Source of the DNA: Candidatus Laterigemmans baculatus
GTDB taxonomy: Bacteria; Planctomycetota; Planctomycetia; Pirellulales; Pirellulaceae
Length of the DNA: 64,000 nt
Reading direction: 5' to 3'
NCBI RefSeq assembly: GCF_010367455.1
Contig: NZ_WRPR01000023.1
Location: 97,372 to 161,371, forward strand
Both the position numbers and the translations under genes were made by a program. Position 1 is the first letter of the stretch. The number at the start of each line of letters is the position of its first letter. Below are positions 1 through 7,690 of this stretch, in pieces. Under the pieces are notes generated by a model. That model did not search any database and had not been told where the DNA came from. It saw nothing but the letters and a program-made list of their open reading frames with translations.

Positions 1-341
1 CGATCCTGGTCCACGCGGGATACCTGCCCGATCGGGAGATGCACGAGCAAACCAACGAGACGCTCTACTGGGACCACATTCGCAGCTCCAATCCACCGCC
101 GCCTCACCAGAGCGGTAAGACGGCAATCGTGGGGCATTCGCCGCAGCGAAATGGCGTGCCGCTCGACCTCGGGCATTTGCTCTGTATCGATACCTACTGC
201 TGCGGAGGGCAATGGCTGACGGCGGTCGACCTTGAATCGCGAGAGATCTGGCAAACGAACCTCAATGGCGGATTGCGTCGCGATCCGCTCCGCGCTCTTC
301 GCAACGGCTATCGCCACTGCTTCGGTTCGTCGCGCAAATAA
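1..341 (+). CDS. PPP-family serine/threonine phosphatase, C-terminal part
   Basis: The reading frame is open from the left edge, so the N-terminal half, with most of the metal-binding motifs, lies outside the window. What remains reads HAGYLPD, then GHSPQ about 35 residues later, then a CIDTYCCGGQWLTAVDL stretch. This order is typical of the C-terminal metal-ligand histidines and the final strand of calcineurin-like PPP phosphatases, such as bacterial PrpA-type enzymes. In this family two metal ions hydrolyse phosphoester bonds, usually on phosphoserine or phosphothreonine; the substrate here is unknown. A symmetrical dinucleotide hydrolase (ApaH-like) is a less likely alternative. The gene is convergent with the small secreted-protein gene that follows, with about 50 nt between their stops. 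Confidence 0.8.
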   Translation, partial: ILVHAGYLPDREMHEQTNETLYWDHIRSSNPPPPHQSGKTAIVGHSPQRNGVPLDLGHLLCIDTYCCGGQWLTAVDLESREIWQTNLNGGLRRDPLRALRNGYRHCFGSSRK

Positions 342-370
342 TCCCGCTCGCTCCACGACTTCCGCTCCCC

Positions 371-420
371 GCCAACGACTGCAGGGGCGACCGCCTACTG
401 CAGGGGCGACCGGCCTACTG
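371..420. repeat. tandem duplication across a gene's stop codon
   Basis: On the minus strand two adjacent copies of a GCAGTAGGC(C)GGTCGCCCCT unit (20 and 19 nt) cover the last codons of the secreted-protein gene and the bases just after it. The second copy is one base shorter, which shifts the frame and places TAG. Confidence 0.7.
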
Positions 421-916
421 CGAGTTTGGCGATGGCCAAGGGATTGGTTCGCACCGGCCCGGATTGCGAAGCGAGCGGTTCATCTCCAGTCTCAACCGCT
501 TCGGTCGGCTCGATCTTCAGGGGCTCGCTGTCGAGCGGCTCGACTCCACGCGGTCCCGGGAGTTCCTCGACCGGTGCGCAGAACGGGTTGCCGCAGATCG
601 GGGCCGGCGGGACCACAAAGTCGGCGAGGTGGCGGGAGTGATAGCCGCTCCCGGCTTCGACCTGCGGAAGGGAAGCAAAGGGACTGATCCCATAGGGTCG
701 CGCGTGCCGAGCCCCGTAGTAGACTGGCGGGTTCACCGCAAAGTACGGTGGCGTCCGCACCGAAGTGCTGTAGCGAATGCCGTAGGGCTGATAGAAGCCG
801 GAGAAGTAGGGCAGGTGCTCGAACCCGTGAGCAAATCCATTGGCGGCTTCCGCCGACGGCAGCGAAACGAATGTGGCCGAGATGGCGACCAGTGAAAGCA
901 AAGAGTGGCGAATCAT
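395..916 (-). CDS. small secreted proline/tyrosine-rich protein of unknown function
   Basis: The product is 173 residues if the ATG giving MIRHSLLSLVAI is used. I chose that start because a clean signal peptide ending around SAEAANG follows it directly; the frame stays open 15 codons further upstream. The mature part is rich in Gly, Pro and Tyr (for example GFYQPYGIRY and NPPVYYGARH), followed by an acidic Pro/Glu-rich tail. Two Cys (CGNPFC) could form a disulfide. I recognise no family. Its last codons lie in an imperfect 20/19-nt tandem duplication, and the one-base length difference between the two copies creates the stop codon. It is probably an exported or envelope protein. Confidence 0.65.
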   Translation of the reverse strand: MIRHSLLSLVAISATFVSLPSAEAANGFAHGFEHLPYFSGFYQPYGIRYSTSVRTPPYFAVNPPVYYGARHARPYGISPFASLPQVEAGSGYHSRHLADFVVPPAPICGNPFCAPVEELPGPRGVEPLDSEPLKIEPTEAVETGDEPLASQSGPVRTNPLAIAKLAVGRSPLQ

Positions 917-1117
917 GAGGTCTTGCGGGGCTGGGGAATGGAGAGTCGGAACAGGATGCAAATGTTCCCCCGATCCCTCTGACCGTAATTACCGGCACCG
1001 TCTGCATCAATCTCCACCACTGGATTCTTCGCCCCGACCCACAAAGGTGTCAGGATCCCGCCGACCGCCAGATCCGGGGGCCGGTTTTCTCCCCTGTTCC
1101 CTCGGAATCGCAGTGCC

Positions 1118-2278
1118 GTGCGTATCACGTGTCTGATCCATTCGCTCGCCGGGGGAGGTGCGGAGCGATTGATGGCTGGGCTGGTGAGCCGCCTCGTCGA
1201 GCGGCACGCTGTCACGCTCCTCACGCTCGACGATGCGACGGGCGATCGCTACTCGCTAGACGGGCGGGTCCAGCGAATCCCGCTGTCCGTGATGAGCCAC
1301 AGTCGCCATCTGTGGGCAGCCATCCTCAGCAATCGCCGCCGCGTGACGGCGGTCCGCCGGGCGGTCCGCGACAGCCATCCCGATGTCGTGCTCAGCTTCT
1401 GCGATAAGAACAACGTTCTGGCGCTCGTTGCCTGCCAGCCGTTGGGAGTGCCGGTCGTCGTCTCCGAGCACACCGATCCGCGGCATCAGGACATCGGCCC
1501 CGTCTGGTCGCTGCTCCGACGCCGCAGCTATCGCCGCGCGGCCGCCGCGATCGCGTTGACCGAGGAAACGGCCGAGTACATCACGCGTTGGACGGGACCC
1601 GGGGCGGACCGACGTCCCGCAGTCATCCCTCCCGCGGTCGATCCGCCGCAGTCCGCTCAGCCTGCGACCGCGCCAGCCGTTGGGGCCACAGTCCCTCGCG
1701 ACGCAGCCCCACCGAGCCACGCCGGCTTTCGCTGGCTCGCCGTCGGGCGACTTTCTCCGGAGAAGGCGTTTGAGCGAGCGATCGCCGCCTTCGCCGCCGT
1801 GGCCGACGATTTTCCCGCGTGGTCGCTCGCGATCGCGGGCGAGGGACCGGAGCGGGAGCGATTGCAGCGGATGATCGACGCGTCGGCCGCCGGCGAGCGG
1901 ATCGCGCTGCTCGGCTGGGTCGACGACGTGGCGGCCTTGCGCAGCCAGAGTGATGCCTTCGTGTTGACGAGCCTCTACGAAGGGTTTCCGGTGAGTCTGC
2001 TCGAAGCGATGTCGGCGGGACTAGCCTGCGTCGCCGTCGATTGCGAGAGCGGTCCGGCGGAAGTGATCCGTGACGGCGAGAACGGACTGCTCGTACCGCA
2101 GAACGATCCCGATCGGCTGCGGCAAGCGATGCTCCGCGTAATGCAGGACGAGTCGCTCCGCCGGCGGCTCGGAGCGGAAGCCCAGAAAGCGGCCGCACAC
2201 TACGGCTGGGAAGCTTTCGTCGAAGCCCACGAGCGAGTTTTGGAAACGGCGGTCGCGGGAAGCGTTGGCTCGAGGTGA
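1118..2278 (+). CDS. GT4-type glycosyltransferase
   Basis: This 386-residue protein has the GT-B fold layout of GT4 (RfaG/WbpH-like) retaining glycosyltransferases. The N-terminal acceptor half begins MRITCLIHSLAGGGAERL, the usual Gly-rich loop followed by an AERL helix. The C-terminal donor half has AVGRLSPEKAFERAI, GEGPER, LLGWVDDV and the EGFPVSLLEAMSAG signature with the Glu-x7-Glu pair that contacts the nucleotide sugar. The enzyme should transfer a sugar from a nucleotide donor to an envelope polysaccharide or lipid; donor and acceptor cannot be read from sequence. The start is GTG with only a weak ribosome site (GGAA about 13 nt upstream). It stands alone, and a simple repeat begins seven bases after its stop. 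Confidence 0.88.
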   Translation: MRITCLIHSLAGGGAERLMAGLVSRLVERHAVTLLTLDDATGDRYSLDGRVQRIPLSVMSHSRHLWAAILSNRRRVTAVRRAVRDSHPDVVLSFCDKNNVLALVACQPLGVPVVVSEHTDPRHQDIGPVWSLLRRRSYRRAAAAIALTEETAEYITRWTGPGADRRPAVIPPAVDPPQSAQPATAPAVGATVPRDAAPPSHAGFRWLAVGRLSPEKAFERAIAAFAAVADDFPAWSLAIAGEGPERERLQRMIDASAAGERIALLGWVDDVAALRSQSDAFVLTSLYEGFPVSLLEAMSAGLACVAVDCESGPAEVIRDGENGLLVPQNDPDRLRQAMLRVMQDESLRRRLGAEAQKAAAHYGWEAFVEAHERVLETAVAGSVGSR

Positions 2279-2280
2279 TC

Positions 2281-2305
2281 CGCTCCCGCTCCCGCTCCCG
2301 CTCCT
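2281..2305. repeat. CGCTCC hexanucleotide run
   Basis: Four copies of a CGCTCC hexamer start a few bases after the glycosyltransferase stop codon and run into the adjoining inverted-repeat array. Confidence 0.8.
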
Positions 2306-2308
2306 CTC

Positions 2309-2402
2309 GTACTCGTACTCAGCGCAGCGGTACTCGTACTCGCTGCCGCCCCCCTGCCCACCAAACGGGCCGATCGAGTACCGCTGCGCTGAGTACGAGT
2401 AC
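2309..2402. repeat. 28-bp perfect inverted repeat
   Basis: Positions 2309-2336 and 2375-2402 are perfect reverse complements around a 38-nt centre. The arm contains repeated GTACTC and AGCGCAGCGG. The right arm is also the first unit of the 21-nt array that follows, so the array and the palindrome probably arose together by duplication plus inversion. Confidence 0.85.
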
Positions 2403-2478
2403 CGCTTCGCTGAGTACGAGTACCGCTTCGCTGAGTACGAGTACCGCTTCGCTGAGTACGAGTACCGCTTCGCTGAGT
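2376..2478. repeat. 21-nt tandem array
   Basis: About 4.7 copies of a 21-nt unit begin TGAGTACGAGTACCGCTTCG at 2390, 2411, 2432, 2453 and 2474, after a slightly diverged leading copy at 2376. There are no variable spacers, so it is not a CRISPR array. Confidence 0.92.
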
Positions 2479-2490
2479 GGAATGCCAACG

Positions 2491-2530
2491 AAAAAACCCT
2501 GCGGCGATCAGTTTTTGATCGCCGCAGGGT
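2491..2530 (-). terminator. rho-independent terminator of the BON-domain gene
   Basis: A perfect 15-bp stem (2496-2510 pairs with 2516-2530) closes a 5-nt loop. Read on the minus strand it ends in a run of six T residues. It lies about 53 nt past the stop of the BON-domain gene and is one of the clearest intrinsic terminators in the window. Confidence 0.93.
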
Positions 2531-2583
2531 CAGTGGACCTTCGCGAGGGTCGTGCTCAACCGACGCTTACTTGTCGGTGGAGC

Positions 2584-3807
2584 CTACTTGTCGGTGAAAT
2601 CGAGGAACCACCAACCGTCATCCCATTCGAGCGAGACCTTCCGCCATCCCAGCGGGACCTGCGGATAGGGATAGAAGGGACCGATGTAAGGCCACGCCGT
2701 GGGGCTGTACTGCTGCGGGTAGGTCAGCGCGGCGTAGTTCGGGTAGGCGGCGTAACCGGGCCAAGCGTAGTTGGGCAGGTACGGGTTATCGTACCGTGGA
2801 GCTCCGTAGGCCATCGGAATCGGTGCCGCCGAAACCGGAACGCCGGCCGCATAACCGGCTTGAGCGTAAGGGTCGGGAACCGGAGCGACGGGAGGCGCCG
2901 GAACCGGAGCCACGGGGGCGACGCCCACGCCGACGTCGGTGGTGCTCGCCGGCCTGACGCTACCGAACGGCAATGGAGCGGCCGGAGCGACCGGACCGTT
3001 TCCGGTGCCGGGCAGGCGGCCCGAGACGGTCTGGACTTCGACCGGCTGCAGGTGGCGGACCTGCTTCTTGGACTGCGGAGCGCTGGCCAGGTTCGCCGCC
3101 GGAGCGACGCTCGACTCGGTGCGGATGTCGTCGATCACGTTGCGGACGCCGGGAACGCGGCGGACCATCTCCATGATGATCTGCTTTTGTTCGCTCGTCC
3201 GGGCCCGTCCCTTGAGCATCACGTCGCCGTCGATGCTGCTGACTTCCAGACCGAACCCACGCAGCTCGCCCGACTGCTGAGCAGCGCCGAGGGTGCGGAC
3301 TACGGCGGCCTTGATTTCCGCGTCGCTGACCGCGGCAGCCTCTTCGGTCGCTGCGGCGGGCTGAACGAGCGTGTCGCGAGGAGCGGCCGGTCGCTGCGAA
3401 AGGGCCTTGCTGAGCGAAAACTCGCTCGCGACCTTCTTGTCCGTGGCGACTTCCGCCACGCCGCTCACCGGGTCGACCCGAACCGGCTCGGGCTTCGCCG
3501 GAGCGGTGGAATCGGCCGACGGGGCGCCGACGGTGATCTGGTCGACCACGTCGCTGACCCCCTCGATTCCCTCGGCGGCAGCGAGAACCGCGTCGCGTTG
3601 GGCTTTCGTGGAAACTTGGCCTTTGAGCAGAACGCGACCGTTGCTGACATCCAGATCCAGGGTGAAGCCCTGGAGGACGCCTGCATTCTGCTGCTCCTTC
3701 AGCTCAGAAATAATATGTTCGGCGATCTCACGATCTCCGCCCCACGCGGCCAGCGGCGTGACGGCGGCGAGCGTGAAGAGCGCCACGCCGACAAAAAAGC
3801 GTCGCAT
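2584..3807 (-). CDS. secreted protein with two BON domains and a Pro/Tyr-rich tail
   Basis: The start is fixed by a strong AGGAGG 7 nt before the ATG (minus strand), giving 407 residues. A signal peptide (MRRFFVGVALFTLAAVTPLAAWG) is followed by a BON domain at about residues 22-77, with VLLKGQVST and GVSDVVDQI, and a second BON at about 150-215, with VMLKGRART and GVRNVIDDI. The last 150 residues are rich in Pro, Ala and Tyr and end in an aromatic motif, WDDGWWFLDF. BON domains are membrane-associated or ligand-binding modules found in OsmY, DolP and secretins, so an envelope-integrity role is likely, but no partner is encoded beside it. It ends at a very good terminator and seems to be a single-gene unit. 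Confidence 0.85.
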   Translation of the reverse strand: MRRFFVGVALFTLAAVTPLAAWGGDREIAEHIISELKEQQNAGVLQGFTLDLDVSNGRVLLKGQVSTKAQRDAVLAAAEGIEGVSDVVDQITVGAPSADSTAPAKPEPVRVDPVSGVAEVATDKKVASEFSLSKALSQRPAAPRDTLVQPAAATEEAAAVSDAEIKAAVVRTLGAAQQSGELRGFGLEVSSIDGDVMLKGRARTSEQKQIIMEMVRRVPGVRNVIDDIRTESSVAPAANLASAPQSKKQVRHLQPVEVQTVSGRLPGTGNGPVAPAAPLPFGSVRPASTTDVGVGVAPVAPVPAPPVAPVPDPYAQAGYAAGVPVSAAPIPMAYGAPRYDNPYLPNYAWPGYAAYPNYAALTYPQQYSPTAWPYIGPFYPYPQVPLGWRKVSLEWDDGWWFLDFTDK

Positions 3808-4145
3808 GGTAACCCTCCTACGGTCTTCTGCGTCGGTCCACCCGGTTCCTGCCGTCGCCACATTGCGGGAACGACGGTCGGCCCGGGGATCCCGCCCCGG
3901 TCGATTCCCCTCCTTGAAAACCCCGGGCGCCGACCAGGCTGATCGCGAAGCCTTGCTCGCGATCCCCTCGTCGACGCCCCAGGCCGGGCGCGGTGCCCTG
4001 GCGCGGGGCCGGTTGTCAACACTAACTTCGGATCGAAGCAGGTCCCAAAGGTAGGTTTTTTTCGATTTTATCGTTGTTCGCGGTTTAGCCGGTCGGAGCG
4101 GCTAACGACGCCGCGCGGATCGGCTAACGACGCCGCGTGGCCCGG
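3808..4145. other. gap with leader of the BON gene and a 22-nt repeat
   Basis: No convincing gene is present in these 338 bases. They should contain the promoter of the BON-domain gene. A perfect 8-bp inverted repeat, GATCGCGA at 3941-3948 and TCGCGATC at 3957-3964, could be an operator, but this is only suggestive. The left part of the gap near 4099-4145 is occupied by the 22-nt repeat described separately. Confidence 0.6.
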
Positions 4146-4159
4146 CTAACGACGCCGCG
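4099..4159. repeat. three copies of a 22-nt-period repeat spanning a stop codon
   Basis: CGGCTAACGACGCCGCG occurs at 4099-4115, 4121-4137 and 4143-4159. The third copy forms the last codons (RRR) and the stop of the small membrane-protein gene, so the other two are downstream duplicates of that gene's end. Confidence 0.88.
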
Positions 4160-4520
4160 CGGCGCGGAACGACCGCACCAGCCAGCCGAGCGTCAGCAGC
4201 ATCCCCGCCGCGGGCGCCAGGACGAGGATCAATTTCGGCTGTGCGGCGAGCGCCATGATCGCGACTAGGCAGAGCGCGGCGAGCCCCGGCGGAAGCCAGG
4301 CCATCGGGGTCCGGAGCGAGGGGAGGGCGAGCCAGAGGGCAAACAGCACCACCCCGACGCGAAGCATCGAGGCGGCAGCAAACGCTCGGCCACTCTCGAG
4401 CCCCTCGACTAGGCTAAAGAGCAGCCCCGCCCCGATCGCGAGCAGGGCGAGGACGAGCAGGATGACGCGGCGCACATCGACCTTCGCCTTCGAAGCCTTC
4501 GCCTTAGAACCGTCGGTCAT
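4146..4520 (-). CDS. small integral membrane protein, unknown function
   Basis: The product is 124 residues. A charged, Lys/Ala-rich N-terminus (MTDGSKAKASKAKVDVRR) precedes about four hydrophobic segments (VILLVLALLAIGAGLLFSLV, MLRVGVVLFALWLAL, LAALCLVAIMALA, LILVLAPAAGMLLTLGWLV) and a basic tail. No family is recognised. It lies 29 nt after the double-PDZ HtrA-like gene in the same direction and is probably the last gene of that operon, so it may anchor or assist the HtrA-like proteins; this is inferred from position only. Its stop lies within the 22-nt repeat. Confidence 0.65.
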   Translation of the reverse strand: MTDGSKAKASKAKVDVRRVILLVLALLAIGAGLLFSLVEGLESGRAFAAASMLRVGVVLFALWLALPSLRTPMAWLPPGLAALCLVAIMALAAQPKLILVLAPAAGMLLTLGWLVRSFRAARRR

Positions 4521-4549
4521 CCGCTCCGCTTTCGTTCGATTCGAGTGAC

Positions 4550-6514
4550 TTAGATGCGTGCCAGCGTCCAGACCCAACGGGTGACTGCCTCGGCGTCCTC
4601 GCCGCCGCGGACCATCGCGTATCCCGCCCGCTCGAGCACCTCGGACCAGCCGGGCAATTCGCCCCCTCGGATCAAAACCTGGATCGGTGCCGAGGGGTCG
4701 TTCTCGGTGATCCGAATCGCTGGCGGCCGGACGTCCGTGGGAACTGCCGCCCCCACGAAGGGTGTGGCCTCGGTCCAGGCGGCGATGATCGCCATCGCTG
4801 CCCCCGCGCCTTCACCGGTCGCGGCGATTGCTTCGGTGAGGATTCCGGGATGCCGCTGCCGGATCGACGCCGCCAGCCGCCCCCCGAGTTCACCCTCCTC
4901 GGGAGTCCAGCGGGCCGGATCGGCCGAACCAATGATTCCGACGACGACGCGATGCTCTCGCGCTGCGGCCATCCATTTGTCGGTCAGCTGATCCGAGAGC
5001 TGCATTGCGTTGTCGACTCCCGGCTCAGCGAACACGATCAGCAATCCCAGCGGGGTCTCCTCTGGAACGTCCGCCGGCGCCAACATCGCCACTTTGTTTG
5101 GCACGTCCGGAAGCGTCAACTCCGTAACCTTCCACTCGCCCTCGATCGGCGCACCCGGCAACGGGGGAAGTTGATCGGGGAGCGAACCGGTGATCCGCTG
5201 CGGAGTGACCTCGATGGCCTGAGCGGCTCCGTCGCGAGAGACGGTCACCGTGATTGGTTGGTCGCGGCGAAGCGTGAGCACCCGCTTGCGGAGTTGCTCG
5301 ACCGACTCCACCTCGATTTCCGCAATCGAGACGATCTGGTCGCCCACTTCAAAGCCGCTCTTCTCGGCCGGCGAGCCCGGGAAAACCGCGGTCACGCGAA
5401 CCCCTTCTCGGTCAGCGGCCAGAAGCCCAATCGTCTGCGGATCGAACCGTGGAATCTCGCCGACCAACGTTGGCGTCACCCTCAGTCGTTCGCCGTCGCG
5501 GCGAAGCACGATCGAGACGGGCGTCTCCGCGTCGAGCGGTCCCAGCCGCTGGCGAATCTCCGCGTGCCGGCGTACGGGCAGTCCCGCGATCTCAATGATT
5601 TCGTCTCCGGGCCGAATGTCGACCTCCGCCGCTGGCGAACCGGCGCGAACGGCGGCCACCCGAGTGCCCGGGGCGAACGGGTCGCCACTCCCCGCTACGA
5701 TGCCCAGCTGCCCAGGGCGGATCGATGCGCCTTGTTTCATCTTCTCCAGCCGCTCCGCGATCTGATCGGCCGGAGCGACAAAGCCGATCCCCGCGTCGTA
5801 CCAACCCGCTTTGTCGCCACCCTCTCCCATCTCGGGCATCGCCGGGACCACGATCCCCAGAATTTCTCCGCGGATGTTCAGCAGCGGACCGCCATAGAAA
5901 GGAGGGGAGACGCGAGCGTCGGTCTGCAGGGCGCGGCCATGCAGACGCCCCAGCGCGCTGACGATCCCAACCGAGCGAGCCGGAGGCCCTTCGGCCCGAA
6001 CTCGACCCACCGCAATCGCATACTGCCCCACCCGGACGTCTTCGACCGGAGCAAGCGTCACCGCCGAAAGCGGCTCCGAAGGCTCGACCCGCAGCAGCAC
6101 CAGCTCGCGTCCCTCGTCCTTCGCCACGACCTCGGCCGGCAGCCGGCTGCCGTCGCTGAGCACCACCAGAATCGACGCGGCGGGGCGAGCGGTAACCATG
6201 GACGAAGCGAGGATCAGCCCTTCGGAGTCGATGATCGTGCCAGCCGAGGGAGCATCCGCGGCGACCTCTCCCGCTTCGACTTCCGCCACGCCCACCAGCT
6301 CGATTTGAACCACCGATTCGGCGACTCGCTCAACCGCCGCCGCGATCGCCGCGGCCTCGGCAGAGTAGAAGTCGGCGGCATCGTTACCCCGGCACGCTCT
6401 GCCGAAGAGAGCCACTTGAGCGAAAGCCAGCAGGCAGACGATTGCGCCGCTGGATCTCCGTGATGAGTGGCGGCGGACGTTGCAGGAGAATCGAAACATG
6501 CAGGGGAAACCCAT
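4550..6514 (-). CDS. HtrA-like pseudoprotease with two PDZ domains and an esterase-like C-terminal region
   Basis: About 654 residues from the ATG at 6514; the frame is open to 6568 and the start is uncertain because no clear ribosome site is visible. The N-terminal half is a trypsin-like HtrA domain aligned on AGTIIDSEGLILASS and GGPLLNIRGEILGIV, but the catalytic His is Met (ASSMV for TNFHV), the Asp is Glu (RELVLL for GDLALI) and the Ser is Tyr (PPFYGGPL for PGNSGGPL). Two PDZ domains follow at about 270-350 and 360-440. The last 190 residues resemble an alpha/beta hydrolase whose nucleophile elbow reads GEGAG instead of GxSxG. It is therefore likely a non-catalytic binding or regulatory protein of the periplasm or other extracytoplasmic space. 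It is the fourth gene of the HtrA operon, 81 nt after its neighbour. Confidence 0.82.
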   Translation of the reverse strand: MGFPCMFRFSCNVRRHSSRRSSGAIVCLLAFAQVALFGRACRGNDAADFYSAEAAAIAAAVERVAESVVQIELVGVAEVEAGEVAADAPSAGTIIDSEGLILASSMVTARPAASILVVLSDGSRLPAEVVAKDEGRELVLLRVEPSEPLSAVTLAPVEDVRVGQYAIAVGRVRAEGPPARSVGIVSALGRLHGRALQTDARVSPPFYGGPLLNIRGEILGIVVPAMPEMGEGGDKAGWYDAGIGFVAPADQIAERLEKMKQGASIRPGQLGIVAGSGDPFAPGTRVAAVRAGSPAAEVDIRPGDEIIEIAGLPVRRHAEIRQRLGPLDAETPVSIVLRRDGERLRVTPTLVGEIPRFDPQTIGLLAADREGVRVTAVFPGSPAEKSGFEVGDQIVSIAEIEVESVEQLRKRVLTLRRDQPITVTVSRDGAAQAIEVTPQRITGSLPDQLPPLPGAPIEGEWKVTELTLPDVPNKVAMLAPADVPEETPLGLLIVFAEPGVDNAMQLSDQLTDKWMAAAREHRVVVGIIGSADPARWTPEEGELGGRLAASIRQRHPGILTEAIAATGEGAGAAMAIIAAWTEATPFVGAAVPTDVRPPAIRITENDPSAPIQVLIRGGELPGWSEVLERAGYAMVRGGEDAEAVTRWVWTLARI

Positions 6515-6595
6515 AGAGGCAAAGGATTTTTTAGCTGGCGTTCTCGACACGGCGGAGGAGCCCTCCACCTGGCGGAGACGTTGCTCTGGGCGAAA

Positions 6596-7690
6596 TCAGC
6601 GAGGCCGCAGCGTCACCGTCACGACCTGCGAACCGCGCTGCACGGTAACGCTCACCGGATCTCGGCGATCCTTGGTGCGGAGCAGCTCGTTCAACGCCGA
6701 CTGTCCCTCGATCCGCTGCCCGGCCGCCAGCAGGATCAAATCGTCGGGCTGAAGCCCAGCGGCCGCCGCGGGCGAATTCTCCTCGACGGCGTCGATGAAT
6801 GGCGGCGTCTTCTCCAGCACGTTCGGGATCATCACGATCCCCAGCCCGGAAGCCGAATGCGCCTGATTAGCCGGCAGCGGCTCGGCGGTGCTCTCCGCCA
6901 CCGAAGGGGTTCGTCCGGCGACGATATCGCCGATCACTCCGCGAAGCGTCCCCGCCGGAATCGCATAATTGAGCCAGACGCCGGTCCGCTCGTCTCTCAA
7001 CTCTTTGCCGAGCATGCCGAGCAGATTCCCGTCGAGCCCAACCAGCGCGCCTCCGGCAGCCCCCGGATTGTTCGCGACCAAGTCCAGCACATACACCGGC
7101 CCGCTGTAGGCCGTGCGGAACGTGCCGCGGCGGGCTTCGAGATTCGCTTCGCTGGCAATGTACCCATGCATCACGCTGGCTGGTTCATTCCCGGCAGCGA
7201 TCGAGAACAGGTTGCTGACCGCCAGCACTTGCGCCCCGGGAACGGCGCCGGAGCCCGCATCGCCTGATCCGCCCGCCGCTCCGCTCCGCTCGCCCACGGG
7301 AAAGTAGGGGAGCGAGTCGGCGTCGATCTTCAGCACGGCCAGCTCCAGGCTGGGCTCGAAGCCGACGATTTCTGCTTCGAAACGGCGGCCGTCGTCGAGC
7401 ACCACGATCGGATCGACGTCGAGCACGTAACTCCAGACGGTCGCGATGTGCCCCTGGGGCGAGACGATGCAACCGCTCTGGTAGGCTTCCAGGCCAGCCA
7501 TCCCGCCGGCCCCGTAAATTTTGACCACGCGTGCCTGAACTTCGCGGACGACCGTGGCTCGCGAGGGAGGTTGGGCCGCGGCTGTCGGCGAGTCCAGCAA
7601 GAATCCGCCGCTCAAAACCAACAGCCACGCCGCAAGCGTCAGCAGGGAAGGGTGGGGCAGCACGCGTCGATTCCATTTCCGGTTCGCCAT
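6596..7690 (-). CDS. HtrA-like pseudoprotease with one PDZ domain
   Basis: This 364-residue protein begins with a basic stretch and one hydrophobic signal or anchor segment (LLTLAAWLLVLSGGFLL). The protease fold is recognisable (SGCIVSPQGHIAT, LELAVLKID, NNPGAAGGALVGLDGNLLGM), but all three catalytic positions are changed: His to Ser87, Asp to Glu116 and Ser to Ala212. One PDZ domain covers about 275-362 (NSPAAAAGLQPDDLILL). It cannot be a classical serine protease; it may cap, recruit or regulate the active HtrA made from the preceding gene. Its ATG overlaps the stop of that gene by one base (TGATG), which suggests coupled translation and fixed stoichiometry. Confidence 0.87.
   Translation of the reverse strand: MANRKWNRRVLPHPSLLTLAAWLLVLSGGFLLDSPTAAAQPPSRATVVREVQARVVKIYGAGGMAGLEAYQSGCIVSPQGHIATVWSYVLDVDPIVVLDDGRRFEAEIVGFEPSLELAVLKIDADSLPYFPVGERSGAAGGSGDAGSGAVPGAQVLAVSNLFSIAAGNEPASVMHGYIASEANLEARRGTFRTAYSGPVYVLDLVANNPGAAGGALVGLDGNLLGMLGKELRDERTGVWLNYAIPAGTLRGVIGDIVAGRTPSVAESTAEPLPANQAHSASGLGIVMIPNVLEKTPPFIDAVEENSPAAAAGLQPDDLILLAAGQRIEGQSALNELLRTKDRRDPVSVTVQRGSQVVTVTLRPR

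Noticed and set aside
2376..2478. Possible CRISPR array
   Set aside because: Units abut directly without variable spacers and no cas gene is nearby.
2021..2488. Minus-strand frame encoding KRYSYSA repeats
   Set aside because: It is the tandem array translated, running into antisense of the glycosyltransferase; no start signal.
2275..3942. Plus-strand open frame through the repeat array and BON gene
   Set aside because: It reads the 21-nt array and antisense of the BON gene; SRSRSR and STSTAS low-complexity translation is a repeat artefact.
4014..4019. TTGACA on the minus strand as a -35 promoter box
   Set aside because: No matching -10 hexamer at 16-18 nt and it lies over 200 nt from the BON gene start.
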